From contig NZ_JACHLK010000004.1 of the NCBI RefSeq assembly GCF_014207955.1, positions 372,001-436,000 on the forward strand: a DNA stretch of 64,000 nt, in the 5' to 3' direction. Positions 32,742 through 42,260 of the stretch are shown here, piece after piece; position 1 is the first letter of the stretch, and every line of letters begins with the position of its first letter. The stretch comes from Acidovorax soli. GTDB lineage: Bacteria > Pseudomonadota > Gammaproteobacteria > Burkholderiales > Burkholderiaceae_C. Below the pieces are notes generated by a model, which was not told where the DNA came from, did not search any database, and saw only the letters and a list, made by a program, of their open reading frames with translations. A program made the translations under genes and the position numbers.

Positions 32742-33206
32742 CTATTCACGCCCGCGAAAATCCCGCCATTGCACGCGGGTGAACCAGGCGCACACAGCGC
32801 CGAGCACAGCGTAAAAGGCCAACAGGCCCCAATCCACCGCGGGGAACTTCCAGGCGTAGCTGATCACGGCCGACACGCTGATGGCACACAGCAAGCCGCT
32901 GAGCAGTGCCAGCACCAAGGCCAGGAGCCGCTGCACGCCGGACTTGGCGTTCTCCAGGGTGCGCTGGGTTTGCTGCCATGCGTCGGCCGCATCTTGCAGC
33001 GGGCTGGCTGCGGCCTGCGCGGCCAGCGCCTGCGCCACGTTGCCTTGCTTCACCAGGGCGGCAAAGTCGCCCTGCCGGGGGCGCGCCGCGCGTTTGCGCC
33101 ACCACAGGCCCCCAAAAACCAGGGCAATGATCGCGACGATGAGGCCGGCGTACAGCAACTGGTCTTGCCAGGGGACCGTGGATGCATGGAACAGGTAGTG
33201 GAGCAT
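32742..33206 (-). CDS. Membrane protein, 154 residues
   Basis: Three hydrophobic helices: LLYAGLIVAIIALVFGGLWW near the N-terminus and LLALVLALLSGLLCAISVSA plus WGLLAFYAVLGAVCAWF near the end, with a helical cytoplasmic linker (ALAAQAAASPLQDAADAWQQ) between. No named family. ATG 33206. Confidence 0.65.
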   Translation of the reverse strand: MLHYLFHASTVPWQDQLLYAGLIVAIIALVFGGLWWRKRAARPRQGDFAALVKQGNVAQALAAQAAASPLQDAADAWQQTQRTLENAKSGVQRLLALVLALLSGLLCAISVSAVISYAWKFPAVDWGLLAFYAVLGAVCAWFTRVQWRDFRGRE

Positions 33207-33284
33207 GGGGGGCGCAGGTCCCGCAACGGGGTCTCCAAAAAATGGCAGCCGGCGATGGTGCCGTGTCTGCCGTGCCTCAGCTCA

Positions 33285-33719
33285 TCAATCGCGCGTGGCG
33301 CGGCGCTGCACGGCGGCGATGTAGGCGTTGCCATCGGGCGGGCGGCCCGAGCGCTGGCTCTCCCACAGCATCTGGCCCAGGCACTCCATGGTGGCGTGGT
33401 GGGCATCGTGCAGCGAATCCAGGCGCTTGGCCAGCAGCTCCACCGCCTGGCGAATGCCGCGCGGCTGGTCGATGCTGCACTGCTCGCTGATCGACAGGTG
33501 CATGGACAGGTGCAGAAACGGGTTGGTGCGGTCGGGCGTCTCGTCGTAGTTGCGGGCCACGGCGGCCTCGGCGTCGGACAGATCGGCGTGGTACTCGGGG
33601 TGCTCGGCGATCCACAGGCTGGCCAGGGTCTCGATGGCCTCCATGGGTGCACCGGCCTGTGACTTGGCGTGCACCCCGCAGAGAAAGCGGCGCACGTCGG
33701 CTTGGGACGGGTTGAACAT
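33285..33719 (-). CDS. DUF1841 family protein
   Basis: A 144-residue protein with the DUF1841 hallmark NPFLHLSMHLSISEQCSIDQ followed by PRGIRQAVELL. The family is common in beta- and gammaproteobacteria and has no known function; the conserved His residues hint at metal binding. ATG 33719. It probably forms one unit with the membrane protein gene downstream, 78 bases away. Confidence 0.92.
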   Translation of the reverse strand: MFNPSQADVRRFLCGVHAKSQAGAPMEAIETLASLWIAEHPEYHADLSDAEAAVARNYDETPDRTNPFLHLSMHLSISEQCSIDQPRGIRQAVELLAKRLDSLHDAHHATMECLGQMLWESQRSGRPPDGNAYIAAVQRRATRD

Positions 33720-33822
33720 GATGGCCCGCAGGGTAGCACGCAGCGCGTGCCGGGGTGGGGCGCGGGGGTATGGGGCGGTGCTCGCCCGAGGGGCCGCCAG
33801 CCAAGGGGCTGGGGTCGTCTAC

Positions 33823-34119
33823 CTACCGCGCCTTGAATCTACCGGGTTCGCACCAGAAACGGGTTTTCACGCCCGGCTGGCCCTCGAACAGGTCGGCCGC
33901 GGCGTTGCAGTTGGTCTGGTTGTAGGTTTTGCCGTCTGCCGCGTCGAAGGTGGCGACATGCATGCGCAGCGCGCCATTGACGGCGCTGTTGCGGTACAGG
34001 GTGAACACCACGGCGTTGTCATCCGTGGCGGCAGTGGTGGTGGTTGCCGTGATGGCCGCGCAGCACGCAAAAAAGAGTACCGCGAGGCCCGGCGAGCGGG
34101 GGCCTGGAAGGGACGTCAT
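33823..34119 (-). CDS. Small exported hypothetical protein
   Basis: Ninety-eight residues with a signal peptide (LAVLFFACCAAITATTTTAA) and a mature part of about 67 residues (DDNAVVFTLYRNSAVNGALR) with two Cys (NQTNCNAA, FWCEPG) that may be disulphide-linked. No family recognised. ATG 34119. A gap of about 240 bases with no gene precedes the next plus-strand gene. Confidence 0.65.
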   Translation of the reverse strand: MTSLPGPRSPGLAVLFFACCAAITATTTTAATDDNAVVFTLYRNSAVNGALRMHVATFDAADGKTYNQTNCNAAADLFEGQPGVKTRFWCEPGRFKAR

Positions 34120-34358
34120 CGGCCCAATCTAGCAGCCTGGCGCGGCAAGTGGTAGCGCCAAATTACCAGCGCCCGGCGCGCGGTTTTTGGGGCCAGGCGG
34201 TGCCCCGCGTGCAGGCCGGCTGGCGAATTTGCTGCACAGGGCGGTGCGCATCCGTCCTACGAGGCCCGCCCGGGCCCGAACCTACATTGGAGCCGCGGGG
34301 ACACACACAGTTGGTCACCGCGCGCTACATCCCAAGACAAACCACCAAGGAAACTGCC

Positions 34359-34586
34359 ATGAACAACAACGCAATGCGCATCATCGGGGCCCTGCTGCTG
34401 GTGGCCGGCCTGGCTGGCTTCTTCACCGGCGGCTTCAGCTTCACCAAGGAGACCACCCAGGCCAAGCTCGGCCCGCTGGAGCTCAAGGTGCAGGAGAAAG
34501 AGGCCGTCAACGTGCCCCAGTGGCTGAGCGTGGGCGCCATGGCGCTGGGTGCGGTGGTGCTGGTGCTGGGGTTCAAGCGCAATTGA
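34359..34586 (+). CDS. Small two-helix membrane protein (DUF3185-like)
   Basis: Seventy-five residues: helix IIGALLLVAGLAGFFTGGF, a short polar loop (TKETTQAKLGPLELKVQEKE) and helix WLSVGAMALGAVVLVLGF. The plan matches small inner-membrane proteins such as DUF3185, not proven. ATG 34359 has AAGGAAA before it. Confidence 0.65.
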   Translation: MNNNAMRIIGALLLVAGLAGFFTGGFSFTKETTQAKLGPLELKVQEKEAVNVPQWLSVGAMALGAVVLVLGFKRN

Positions 34587-34615
34587 GGCAACTGGGGCGA
34601 TGCAGGCCCCGGCCC

Positions 34616-37600
34616 TCACGGCCGCGGCCCAATCGTAAAACTCCCCACCGTCACCACATCCCCCCGGCCCGTGAGGCGCAGCACCACGTCCTGGTCCTTC
34701 TGCGCGGGCGTGCCGAAGCCGGTGGAGAGGCGCAGCATCAGCGTGGTGGCCGGGGTCACCAACTGCTGGTTGTGGCCGAAGAAGCGGGCGCGCACGGTGT
34801 AGGTGCCGGGCTTGGCGTGCTTGAGTGAAAACTCCTCAGGGCCATAGCCGCCCGTGAAGTCGGCCGACATGCGCCCGCCCTGGGTGGTGAGGCGGTGGCC
34901 GTAGTAGGCCTGCTGGCCGTTCGGGTCTTCCACGTAGAGGTCGATGTCGGTGTTGTCCGCGTCCCACGAGAGCACGGCGCGCAGGTCCAGCGGCAGGTTG
35001 CGCAGCAGGCGCGGGTCCATGGCGGCGGTGTTCACGGGCTGGCCCGCGGCCTGGGCCTGGGCCTGGGCGGCGATGGCGTTGAGTTCGGCCAGCGCGATCA
35101 GCTCCACGCCGGGAAAGCGCCCATCCCAGGGCTTGGCAACCACCTGCCACAGCTGGTCCACTGCCGCCTGGTGTTGGCCAGCCTTGGCGAGGGCCAGGCC
35201 CAGGTCGCGCCACGATTGGGGCTCGTCGGGCGCCAGCGCGAGCACGCTGCGCAGCACGGGCAGGGCCACGGCGGTGTCGCCCGCCTGCAGCAGGCGGTAG
35301 GCCAGGATGCGCAGCACATGGCGGTTCTCCAGCTCCATCTCGGCCAGGTTGGAGAGCACGCGCCGCGCCAGGGCGCTGTGGCCGCGCTCGTACAGCAGGT
35401 CGGCCACATCGAGGAAGAAGGCCGTGCTGTGGGTGTGCGAGGGGCGCTCGTCAAGGTAGATGGCCTCCATATCCTCCACCGAGCCGGCAGCGCGCAGGCG
35501 GCGCAGGTAGGGCGCATCGGGCTGCCAGGCGCGCAGCTGGATGGAGGCAGAGGGCGGGGCAGCAGGGCCACCGGGCGCAGCGGTGGCCATGCGCAATGCA
35601 GGTTGTCCGCTGGCGACCGGCGCCGACTGGGCCATGGGGGCGGGCGCCGACTGGGCCATGGGGGCTGCAGCGGGGGGCGGCAGTGCAGCCGACTGGGCCG
35701 TGGGCGCCGCTGCGGCCCTCACGCCCTCGCCCGCGGCCTCCTTGGGCTTGGCGGGTAGGTCGCCCTTGGGGAAGTCTTGCTCCCACCAGGCGATCTTGTC
35801 GCCGAACTGGCGCGCAATGCGGTCCAGTTGCTCGGCACTGCGGGCCGCCTCGCGGCTGGCGCTGTCGGTGCGCAACTGGGCCCAGCGGGCGCGCAGCGCG
35901 GGCGGGGGCTCGATGCCGTGGCGTGCATAGTCCTGCACGGTGTCGAGCACGATGAGCGAGGTCTCGCGGCTGGCAATGCGAAAGGCCTGCCCCAGGCGGC
36001 GCACGGCGGCGCGCTGGCGCTCGCCTTCGGCTTCGAGCCGCGCCATGCGCAGCGCGGCCCAGCGGTGGGCGGCCACGCCGGTGGCCAGGTTGGCCGGTGC
36101 GTCGTCGGCAGCGGGCGCCTGGATGCGCAGGCTGCGCGTTTCGCTTTTGCCTCCGGGCAGGGGCCACTGCAGCGTGACCACCGCCTCGGGCCCGGTAAAG
36201 CGCCCGGCCAGCGCAATGCGGCCCTGCTCGGGCAGGGTGGAGGCCAGCTCCACGTCGTCGGCGCCTTCGGCGGCCGTCACCTGCACGCGCGGCGCCTGCC
36301 GGGCCAGGGCGTCGAGGGCCTGGGTGGTGGACACGGCCAGCAGATCCAGGTAGTTACCGCCGCTGGCCTCGGCCATGCGGCGCAGCGCGGCCGCGTTGCT
36401 GCCGGCACTGGCGCTCAGGGCATAGGTGGGCACGGGCTGCGCGGGCAGGGCGGTGGCATCATTGCCCGCGCCCCAGTTGCCCAGTCCGTCGCTGAAGACC
36501 AGCGCCATCTGTACGCCCTCGGGTGCGCGCAGTGCGGCGGCCTGGGTGGCGCCGTCGTAGGCCATGGCCTTGAGCCGGTCGCGCAGGGCCGACCAGTTGC
36601 CGCCCTGCACGCTGTAGCGTTCGATGGGCCCGGCCACGTCGCGCACGGGCTGCAGCAGCACCTCCACCGTGCCCAGGCGGCGCAGCCAGGCGTCGAGCAG
36701 CGCGAGCTCGCGTGTGTGGTCGCGCGCCGCGCCCGAGCCCGAGGCATCCCACACCAGGCCCACGCGCTCGGGCCGTGCGCGCTCGGCACTGCGTGCGGCC
36801 ACGGGCAGCTCGGCATAGAAGTAACTGGCGCCGTCGAAGCGCTGCGTGGCCACCAGGGGCCGGGCCGCCTGGGGGGCGGTGGGCAGCTGCACGCGCAGCT
36901 CGTCGCCGCGGCTGTGGCGCGCGCTTGCCAGGGTGATGCGCGCGTCGGCCCCCTCGGCGTGGGCCGGCAGGCGCAGCGTGCCCAACTGGGCCTTGATGCC
37001 GCCCGGCGCCACGCCGGCCACGCGCACCGATACATCGAGCCGCGCGGCCGGTGCCTGCAGGCCCATTGGCAGGCGCCACACGGGCGCGGCGGCGTTGGGC
37101 AGCACCTCGGCGAGCTCCAGCACCACGCGCCGGCTGCCGTTGGCAGGCAGCGGGTACACGCGCAGGCGGTGGTGGTTGCCGCCCACCGATTCGAGCAGGG
37201 CTGGGTCCACGCGGGCGCGCGTCACGTCCTCGAAGACCTGGCGGCCCTTGGCTTTTTCGACCGGCACCGCCGGGCGCAGCTCGCCCTCGATGTCGAGCGC
37301 AAAGCCGGTCACGCTCTGCCCCTCGGCCAGGGGGAACTGCAGCTGCGCTTCGAGCACGCGTGCATTGGGGTTGAACAGCTCCAGCTCGATGCGCGTGGCC
37401 GCCGTGCGCCCGACGATGGTGGCCTGCACGTCCATTCGGCGCAGCTCGATGGGGGTGCGGGCCTCGGGTGCCTGCCAGGCGAGGAAGCGTGGGGGCTGCA
37501 CGGGACTCTGGGGCTGTACGTGCACCTGGGGCGGGGGCGCTGTGCGCTGGGCCTGCGTGGGGGCTGCAAGCGGCAGCAGCACCAGTGCGCACAGGCCGCC

Positions 37601-37663
37601 CAGCAGGCGGCGTTGCCAGGTGCGGTACGGCCGCAGGGGGGCCGGCGCGAAGGTCATCGTCAT
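34616..37663 (-). CDS. Exported VIT / VWA-like / TPR / DUF2135 protein
   Basis: A 1015-residue protein. Signal peptide (RRLLGGLCALVLLPLAAPTQ). The VIT domain follows: LRRMDVQATIVGRTAATRIE and VLEAQLQFPLAEGQSVTGFA, then KAKGRQVFEDVTRARVDPAL. A VWA-like domain (VGLVWDASGSG) keeps the DxSxS metal motif as DASGS. After that come a low-complexity part with repeated APMAQSAP units, TPR-like helices (VLRILAYRLLQAGDTAVALP) and a C-terminal DUF2135 domain (DNTDIDLYVEDPNGQQAYYG). VIT/VWA exported proteins bind other proteins or matrix; the role here is unknown. ATG 37663. Confidence 0.88.
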   Translation of the reverse strand: MTMTFAPAPLRPYRTWQRRLLGGLCALVLLPLAAPTQAQRTAPPPQVHVQPQSPVQPPRFLAWQAPEARTPIELRRMDVQATIVGRTAATRIELELFNPNARVLEAQLQFPLAEGQSVTGFALDIEGELRPAVPVEKAKGRQVFEDVTRARVDPALLESVGGNHHRLRVYPLPANGSRRVVLELAEVLPNAAAPVWRLPMGLQAPAARLDVSVRVAGVAPGGIKAQLGTLRLPAHAEGADARITLASARHSRGDELRVQLPTAPQAARPLVATQRFDGASYFYAELPVAARSAERARPERVGLVWDASGSGAARDHTRELALLDAWLRRLGTVEVLLQPVRDVAGPIERYSVQGGNWSALRDRLKAMAYDGATQAAALRAPEGVQMALVFSDGLGNWGAGNDATALPAQPVPTYALSASAGSNAAALRRMAEASGGNYLDLLAVSTTQALDALARQAPRVQVTAAEGADDVELASTLPEQGRIALAGRFTGPEAVVTLQWPLPGGKSETRSLRIQAPAADDAPANLATGVAAHRWAALRMARLEAEGERQRAAVRRLGQAFRIASRETSLIVLDTVQDYARHGIEPPPALRARWAQLRTDSASREAARSAEQLDRIARQFGDKIAWWEQDFPKGDLPAKPKEAAGEGVRAAAAPTAQSAALPPPAAAPMAQSAPAPMAQSAPVASGQPALRMATAAPGGPAAPPSASIQLRAWQPDAPYLRRLRAAGSVEDMEAIYLDERPSHTHSTAFFLDVADLLYERGHSALARRVLSNLAEMELENRHVLRILAYRLLQAGDTAVALPVLRSVLALAPDEPQSWRDLGLALAKAGQHQAAVDQLWQVVAKPWDGRFPGVELIALAELNAIAAQAQAQAAGQPVNTAAMDPRLLRNLPLDLRAVLSWDADNTDIDLYVEDPNGQQAYYGHRLTTQGGRMSADFTGGYGPEEFSLKHAKPGTYTVRARFFGHNQQLVTPATTLMLRLSTGFGTPAQKDQDVVLRLTGRGDVVTVGSFTIGPRP

Positions 37664-37755
37664 GGTCACTCGCTCGGGGTGGAACAGACCCCGCACGATA
37701 CGCGCGAAGCCCGCCCCGGCGTGCCGTGGCGTGTGCACCCTTTTGGGGGATGGCC

Positions 37756-38562
37756 CTAGCGCGGCGCACCCATCATGCGCGAGATGGTGCGCGCCGCCTT
37801 GAGCAGCGCGGGCAGCATGGTTTCCTGCATCACCTCGGCACTCGTGCGGTTGGCCTGGCCGCTGATGTTGAGCGCGGCCACGGTCTGGCCGGTGCGGTTG
37901 GTGAGCGGTGCGGCGATGGAGATCAGGCCCTCTTCCAGCTCCTGGTTCACCAGGCACCAGCCCTGCTGGCGCGCCTGGCGGATGCGCGCGAGCAGGGTGG
38001 GCACGTCGGTGGCGGTGTGCTCGGTCCAGCGCTGCAGGGTGTGGGCTTCGAGGCGCTGCTGCAGTTCCTCGTCGGGCAGGGCGGCCAGCAGCACGCGGCC
38101 CATGGACGTCCAGCACGCGGGCAGGCGCGAGCCCACGCCCAGGTTGGTGCGCATGATCTTGTGCGTGGGCACGCGCAGCACGTAGACGATATCCAGGCCG
38201 TCGAGCACGGCGGCCGAGGACGACTCGCGCACCTCCTCCACCAGGTCTTCCATCACCGGCTCGGCCAGGTTCCAGATGGGCAGCGACGACAGGTAGGCAA
38301 ACCCGAGGTCCAGGATGCGCGGCGTAAGGCGGAACTGCCGGCCATCGGTCTCCACATAACCCAGCGTCTGCAGCGTGAGCAGGATGCGGCGCGCCCCGGC
38401 ACGCGTGAGGCCGGTCTGCGCGGCCACCTCGCTCAGGGTCTGCTGCGGCGCGCTGGCGCTGAACGAGCGGATCACCTCCAGCCCGCGCGCAAAGGATTGC
38501 ACGTAGCTGTCGCTGGGTTTGGGGTCTTTGGCGGGCGCGGTTTGGTCGTTCATGGTCGGCAT
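37756..38562 (-). CDS. IclR-family regulator, likely of the pca genes
   Basis: A 268-residue regulator. N-terminal winged HTH (SFARGLEVIRSFSASAPQQT, LSEVAAQTGLTRAGARRILL) and a GAF-like effector domain (ILDLGFAYLSSLPIWNLAEP and SIAAPLTNRTGQTVAALNIS). It is close to PcaR/PcaU/PobR regulators, which respond to beta-ketoadipate or protocatechuate. It is divergent from pcaI with a perfect palindrome at 38584-38608 between. ATG 38562 or 38553; an ATG at 38586 lies within the palindrome. Confidence 0.9.
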   Translation of the reverse strand: MPTMNDQTAPAKDPKPSDSYVQSFARGLEVIRSFSASAPQQTLSEVAAQTGLTRAGARRILLTLQTLGYVETDGRQFRLTPRILDLGFAYLSSLPIWNLAEPVMEDLVEEVRESSSAAVLDGLDIVYVLRVPTHKIMRTNLGVGSRLPACWTSMGRVLLAALPDEELQQRLEAHTLQRWTEHTATDVPTLLARIRQARQQGWCLVNQELEEGLISIAAPLTNRTGQTVAALNISGQANRTSAEVMQETMLPALLKAARTISRMMGAPR

Positions 38563-38583
38563 GACTATAATTCTTTTGGCGAA

Positions 38584-38608
38584 CATTTGTTCTATATTCG
38601 AACAAATG
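38584..38608. promoter_or_regulatory. Probable IclR/PcaR operator palindrome
   Basis: CATTTGTTC (38584-38592), spacer TATATTC, GAACAAATG (38600-38608): a perfect 9-bp inverted repeat between the IclR gene and pcaI. Position and symmetry fit the operator of the adjacent regulator. A TATAAT box (38565-38570) lies on the plus strand just upstream. Confidence 0.65.
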
Positions 38609-38687
38609 CGGGCGCATTTTCCAGGCGAAGTTGCGGGCGCGAGACAACGAACGCGCAGCTTGCCTCCATTCTCAGGAAAGCAGATCG

Positions 38688-39389
38688 ATGATCAACAAGA
38701 TTGCGGACTCGGTGGCCCAGGCGCTGGCCGGGGTGAAGGATGGCGCCACGGTGCTGATCGGTGGCTTCGGCACGGCCGGCATTCCCGGCGAGCTGATCGA
38801 CGGGCTCATCGCCCAGGGCGCCAAAGACCTCACGGTGGTCAACAACAACGCCGGCAATGCCGACCACGGCCTGGCCGCGCTGCTCAAGGCGGGCCGGGTG
38901 CGCAAGATCATCTGCAGCTTTCCGCGCCAGGTGGACAGCTACGTGTTTGACGAGCTCTACCGCAGCGGCAAGCTGGAGCTGGAGCTGGTGCCCCAGGGCA
39001 ACCTGGCCGAGCGCCTGCGCGCCGCGGGGGCCGGCATCGGTGCCTTCTTCTGCCCCACGGCCTACGGCACCGAGCTGGCGGCGGGCAAGGAGACGCGCGA
39101 GATCAACGGCAAGCACTACGTGCTCGAATACCCCATCCACGGCGACGTGGCCCTCATCAAGGCCGAAAAGGGCGACCGCTGGGGCAACCTCACCTACCGC
39201 ATGTCGGCGCGCAACTTCGGCCCCGTGATGGCCACCGCCGCCAAGACCACCATCGCCACGGTGCATGAGATCGCCGAACTCGGCACGCTGGACCCCGAGG
39301 CCATCGTCACGCCGGGCATCCATGTGACCCATGTGGTGCGCATCGACCGGGTGGCCACCCAGGCCGGCGGCATCAAGAAATCGGCTTAA
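38688..39389 (+). CDS. pcaI: 3-oxoadipate CoA-transferase subunit A
   Basis: Alpha subunit of beta-ketoadipate:succinyl-CoA transferase, the second-last step of the beta-ketoadipate route. Signs: VLIGGFGTAGIPGELIDGLI (CoA-binding glycine loop), LTVVNNNAGNADHGLAALLK, FPRQVDSYVFDELY and IHGDVALIKAEKGDRWGNLT. The 233-residue length is typical. ATG 38688 with AGGAAAG upstream. First gene of the pcaI-J-F-D operon. Confidence 0.93.
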   Translation: MINKIADSVAQALAGVKDGATVLIGGFGTAGIPGELIDGLIAQGAKDLTVVNNNAGNADHGLAALLKAGRVRKIICSFPRQVDSYVFDELYRSGKLELELVPQGNLAERLRAAGAGIGAFFCPTAYGTELAAGKETREINGKHYVLEYPIHGDVALIKAEKGDRWGNLTYRMSARNFGPVMATAAKTTIATVHEIAELGTLDPEAIVTPGIHVTHVVRIDRVATQAGGIKKSA

Positions 39390-39416
39390 CGAGCAGCGGA
39401 CCGAGTGCACACCACC

Positions 39417-40076
39417 ATGACCACTTCCACCAGCTACCAAAAACGCAGCAAAGACGACCTGGCCCGCCGCGTGGCGCAGGACATCCACGACGGCGCCTAC
39501 GTGAACCTGGGCATCGGCCAGCCCACGCTGGTTGCCAACCACATCCCCGCAGGGCGCGAAGTTATTCTGCAAAGCGAGAATGGCATCCTGGGCATGGGCC
39601 CGGCGCCCGCCGCGGGCAGCGAGGACTATGACCTCATCAACGCCGGCAAGCAGCCCGTGACCTTGCTGCCCGGTGGTGCCTATTTTCACCACGCCGACAG
39701 CTTTGCCATGATGCGCGGCGGCCACCTCGACATCTGCGTGCTGGGCGCCTTCCAGGTGTCTGCCACGGGCGACCTGGCCAACTGGAGCACGGGCGAGCCC
39801 GGCGCCATTCCCGCCGTGGGCGGCGCCATGGACCTGGCCATCGGCGCCAAGCAGACCTGGGTGATGATGGACCTCTTGACCAAGCAGGGCGCGAGCAAGG
39901 TCGTCGCTGCCTGCACCTACCCGCTCACCGGTGTCGCCTGCGTGAAGCGCATCTACACCGACCTGTGCACACTGGCATGTACGCCAGCGGGCGTGCAGGT
40001 CATCGACATGGTGGACGGGCTCACGCATGCAGAGCTGGAACGCCTCGTCGGCCTGCCGCTCCTTGCCGCTGCCTGA
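39417..40076 (+). CDS. pcaJ: 3-oxoadipate CoA-transferase subunit B
   Basis: Beta subunit of the CoA-transferase, carrying the catalytic Glu54 in LQSENGILGMGP that forms the CoA thioester intermediate. VNLGIGQPTLVANHIP and LPGGAYFHHADSFAMMRGGH are family blocks. The 219-residue length is normal. ATG 39417, 27 bases after the pcaI stop. Confidence 0.93.
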   Translation: MTTSTSYQKRSKDDLARRVAQDIHDGAYVNLGIGQPTLVANHIPAGREVILQSENGILGMGPAPAAGSEDYDLINAGKQPVTLLPGGAYFHHADSFAMMRGGHLDICVLGAFQVSATGDLANWSTGEPGAIPAVGGAMDLAIGAKQTWVMMDLLTKQGASKVVAACTYPLTGVACVKRIYTDLCTLACTPAGVQVIDMVDGLTHAELERLVGLPLLAAA

Positions 40077-40125
40077 CCGCTTTTTCCCATCACCGCTTTC
40101 ACAACCATCCTCAGGAGACAAGACC

Positions 40126-41331
40126 ATGAGCCAACAAGCCTTTATCTGCGACGCCATCCGCACCCCCTTCGGGCGCTACGGCGGCGCGCTGTCCAGCGTG
40201 CGCACCGATGACCTGGGCGCCATCCCCCTCAAGGCGCTGATGGAGCGCAATGCCAAGGTGGACTGGGCGGCAGTGACCGACGTGCTCTACGGCTGCGCCA
40301 ACCAGGCCGGCGAAGACAACCGCAACGTGGCCCACATGTCCAGCCTGCTGGCGGGCCTGCCCATCGACGTGCCGGGCGCCACCATCAACCGCCTGTGCGG
40401 TTCGGGGCTGGACGCCGTGGGCTCGGCCGCGCGCGCCATCAAGGCCGGCGAGGCGGGCCTCATGATCGCGGGCGGCGTGGAGAGCATGAGCCGCGCGCCC
40501 TTCGTCATGCCCAAGGCCGAGTCGGCCTTCAGCCGCAGCAACGCGGTGTACGACACCACCATCGGCTGGCGCTTCATCAACAAGCTGATGAAGGACAAGT
40601 ACGGCGTGGATTCGATGCCCGAAACGGCCGAGAACGTGGCCGTGGAGTTCGGCATCGAGCGCGAGGCGCAGGACCGCATGGCCCTGGCCAGCCAGCTCAA
40701 CGCCGTGGCCGCGCAAAAGGCCGGCCACCTGGCGCGCGAGATCACGCCCGTGACCATCCCCCAGAAAAAGGGCGATGCCATCGTGGTCGACAAGGACGAG
40801 CACCCGCGCGAGACCAGCCTGGAAGCGCTGGCCAAGCTCAAGGGCGTGGTGCGCCCTGACGGCAGCGTGACGGCCGGCAACGCCAGCGGCGTGAACGACG
40901 GCGCTTGCGCCCTGCTGCTGGCCGACGAAGCCAGCGCCGGCAAGTACGGCCTGACCCCGCGCGCCCGCGTGGTGGGCATGGCCACGGCCGGCGTGGCGCC
41001 GCGCATCATGGGCTTTGGCCCCACGCCCGCCACGCTCAAGGTGCTGGCCCAAACCGGCCTGACCATCGGCCAGATGGACGTGATCGAGCTCAACGAAGCC
41101 TTTGCCGCGCAAGGCCTGGCCGTGCTGCGCGCCCTGGGCCTCAAGGACGACGACGCCCGCGTGAACGCCTGGGGCGGCGCCATTGCCCTGGGCCACCCGC
41201 TGGGTGCCAGCGGCGCGCGCCTGGCCACCACGGCCGTGAACCGCCTGCACGCCACCGGCGGCCGCTACGCGCTGTGCACCATGTGCATCGGCGTGGGCCA
41301 GGGCATCGCCGTCATTCTCGAGCGCGTCTGA
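40126..41331 (+). CDS. pcaF: Beta-ketoadipyl-CoA thiolase
   Basis: Cleaves 3-oxoadipyl-CoA into succinyl-CoA and acetyl-CoA. Thiolase motifs are complete: nucleophilic Cys91 in INRLCGSGLDA, AGGVESMSRAPFVM, NEAFAAQGLAVLRALG, GGAIALGHPLGASGARL (active His) and CTMCIGVGQG (second Cys). The 401-residue length is typical. ATG 40126 with AGGAGA before it. Follows pcaJ by 49 bases. Confidence 0.95.
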   Translation: MSQQAFICDAIRTPFGRYGGALSSVRTDDLGAIPLKALMERNAKVDWAAVTDVLYGCANQAGEDNRNVAHMSSLLAGLPIDVPGATINRLCGSGLDAVGSAARAIKAGEAGLMIAGGVESMSRAPFVMPKAESAFSRSNAVYDTTIGWRFINKLMKDKYGVDSMPETAENVAVEFGIEREAQDRMALASQLNAVAAQKAGHLAREITPVTIPQKKGDAIVVDKDEHPRETSLEALAKLKGVVRPDGSVTAGNASGVNDGACALLLADEASAGKYGLTPRARVVGMATAGVAPRIMGFGPTPATLKVLAQTGLTIGQMDVIELNEAFAAQGLAVLRALGLKDDDARVNAWGGAIALGHPLGASGARLATTAVNRLHATGGRYALCTMCIGVGQGIAVILERV

Positions 41332-41348
41332 CGCCAGGAGCCCAGGCC

Positions 41349-42149
41349 GTGCCCACGTCTACCACCACCATGTTGCAGACCCCCGCCGGGGCCTTTCGCG
41401 TCGCCATCGACGGCCCCGAGGGCGCGCCTGTGCTGGTGCTCTCCAACTCCCTGGGCACCACCCTGGAGATGTGGGACGCGCAGGCCGCGCGCCTGTCCAC
41501 CCGCCACCGCGTGGTGCGCTACGACACGCGCGGCCATGGTGGCAGCGTGGTGCCGCCGGGCCCGTACACATTCGAGCAACTCGGTGGTGACGTGATCGCG
41601 CTGCTCGATGCGCTGCAGGTCGAGCGCGCGAGCTTCTGCGGCATCTCCATGGGTGGCTTCACCGGCCTGTGGCTGGGCGTGCACGCCGGCCACCGCCTGA
41701 GCCACCTGGTGGTGGCCAACAGCGCCGCCAGGATCGGCACCGAAGACGGCTGGCGCACGCGCGCCGCCATGGTGCGCGAGAAGGGCGCCGCCGCCATGGC
41801 CGAGCTGGCCGCATCGTCGCCCAGCCGCTGGTTCACCGAGGGCTTCACCGCCGCGCAGCCGGAGCTGGTGCGCCGCGCCCAGGGCTGGATCGCCGGCATT
41901 GCCCCCGAGGGCTATGCCGCCTGCTGCGACGCGTTGGCCCAGGCCGACCTGCGTGCCGACATCGCACGCATCACCGTGCCCACCTTGTTGATTGCCGGCG
42001 TGGCCGACCCCGTGACCACGGTGGCCGATGCGCGTGCCATGCACGCCGCCATCCCCGGTGCGCAGCTGGTGCAGCTGCCGGCATCGCACCTGTCCAACCT
42101 GGAATCCCCGGCCGAATTCGACGCCGCGCTCGCCGCCTTCGTGGCCTGA
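41349..42149 (+). CDS. pcaD: 3-oxoadipate enol-lactonase
   Basis: Alpha/beta hydrolase that opens beta-ketoadipate enol-lactone. LSNSLGTTLEMWDAQAARLS at the start, YDTRGHGGS, the nucleophile in FCGISMGGFTGLWLGV and the His near LPASHLSNLESP. The 266-residue length fits. GTG 41349 is chosen because AGGAG stands 9 bases before; ATG 41370 is an alternative. Its placement after pcaF supports the assignment. Confidence 0.9.
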   Translation: MPTSTTTMLQTPAGAFRVAIDGPEGAPVLVLSNSLGTTLEMWDAQAARLSTRHRVVRYDTRGHGGSVVPPGPYTFEQLGGDVIALLDALQVERASFCGISMGGFTGLWLGVHAGHRLSHLVVANSAARIGTEDGWRTRAAMVREKGAAAMAELAASSPSRWFTEGFTAAQPELVRRAQGWIAGIAPEGYAACCDALAQADLRADIARITVPTLLIAGVADPVTTVADARAMHAAIPGAQLVQLPASHLSNLESPAEFDAALAAFVA

Positions 42150-42260
42150 ACGAGACCGAACGCAACCGCCCCTGCCACCGCGCCGAAGGGCGTGTGTGGC
42201 GCCCGCTGGCTGGGCGCAAGCCCGGCCACCCCCGAGTTTTTTGATGAAGGAAGCACCCCC

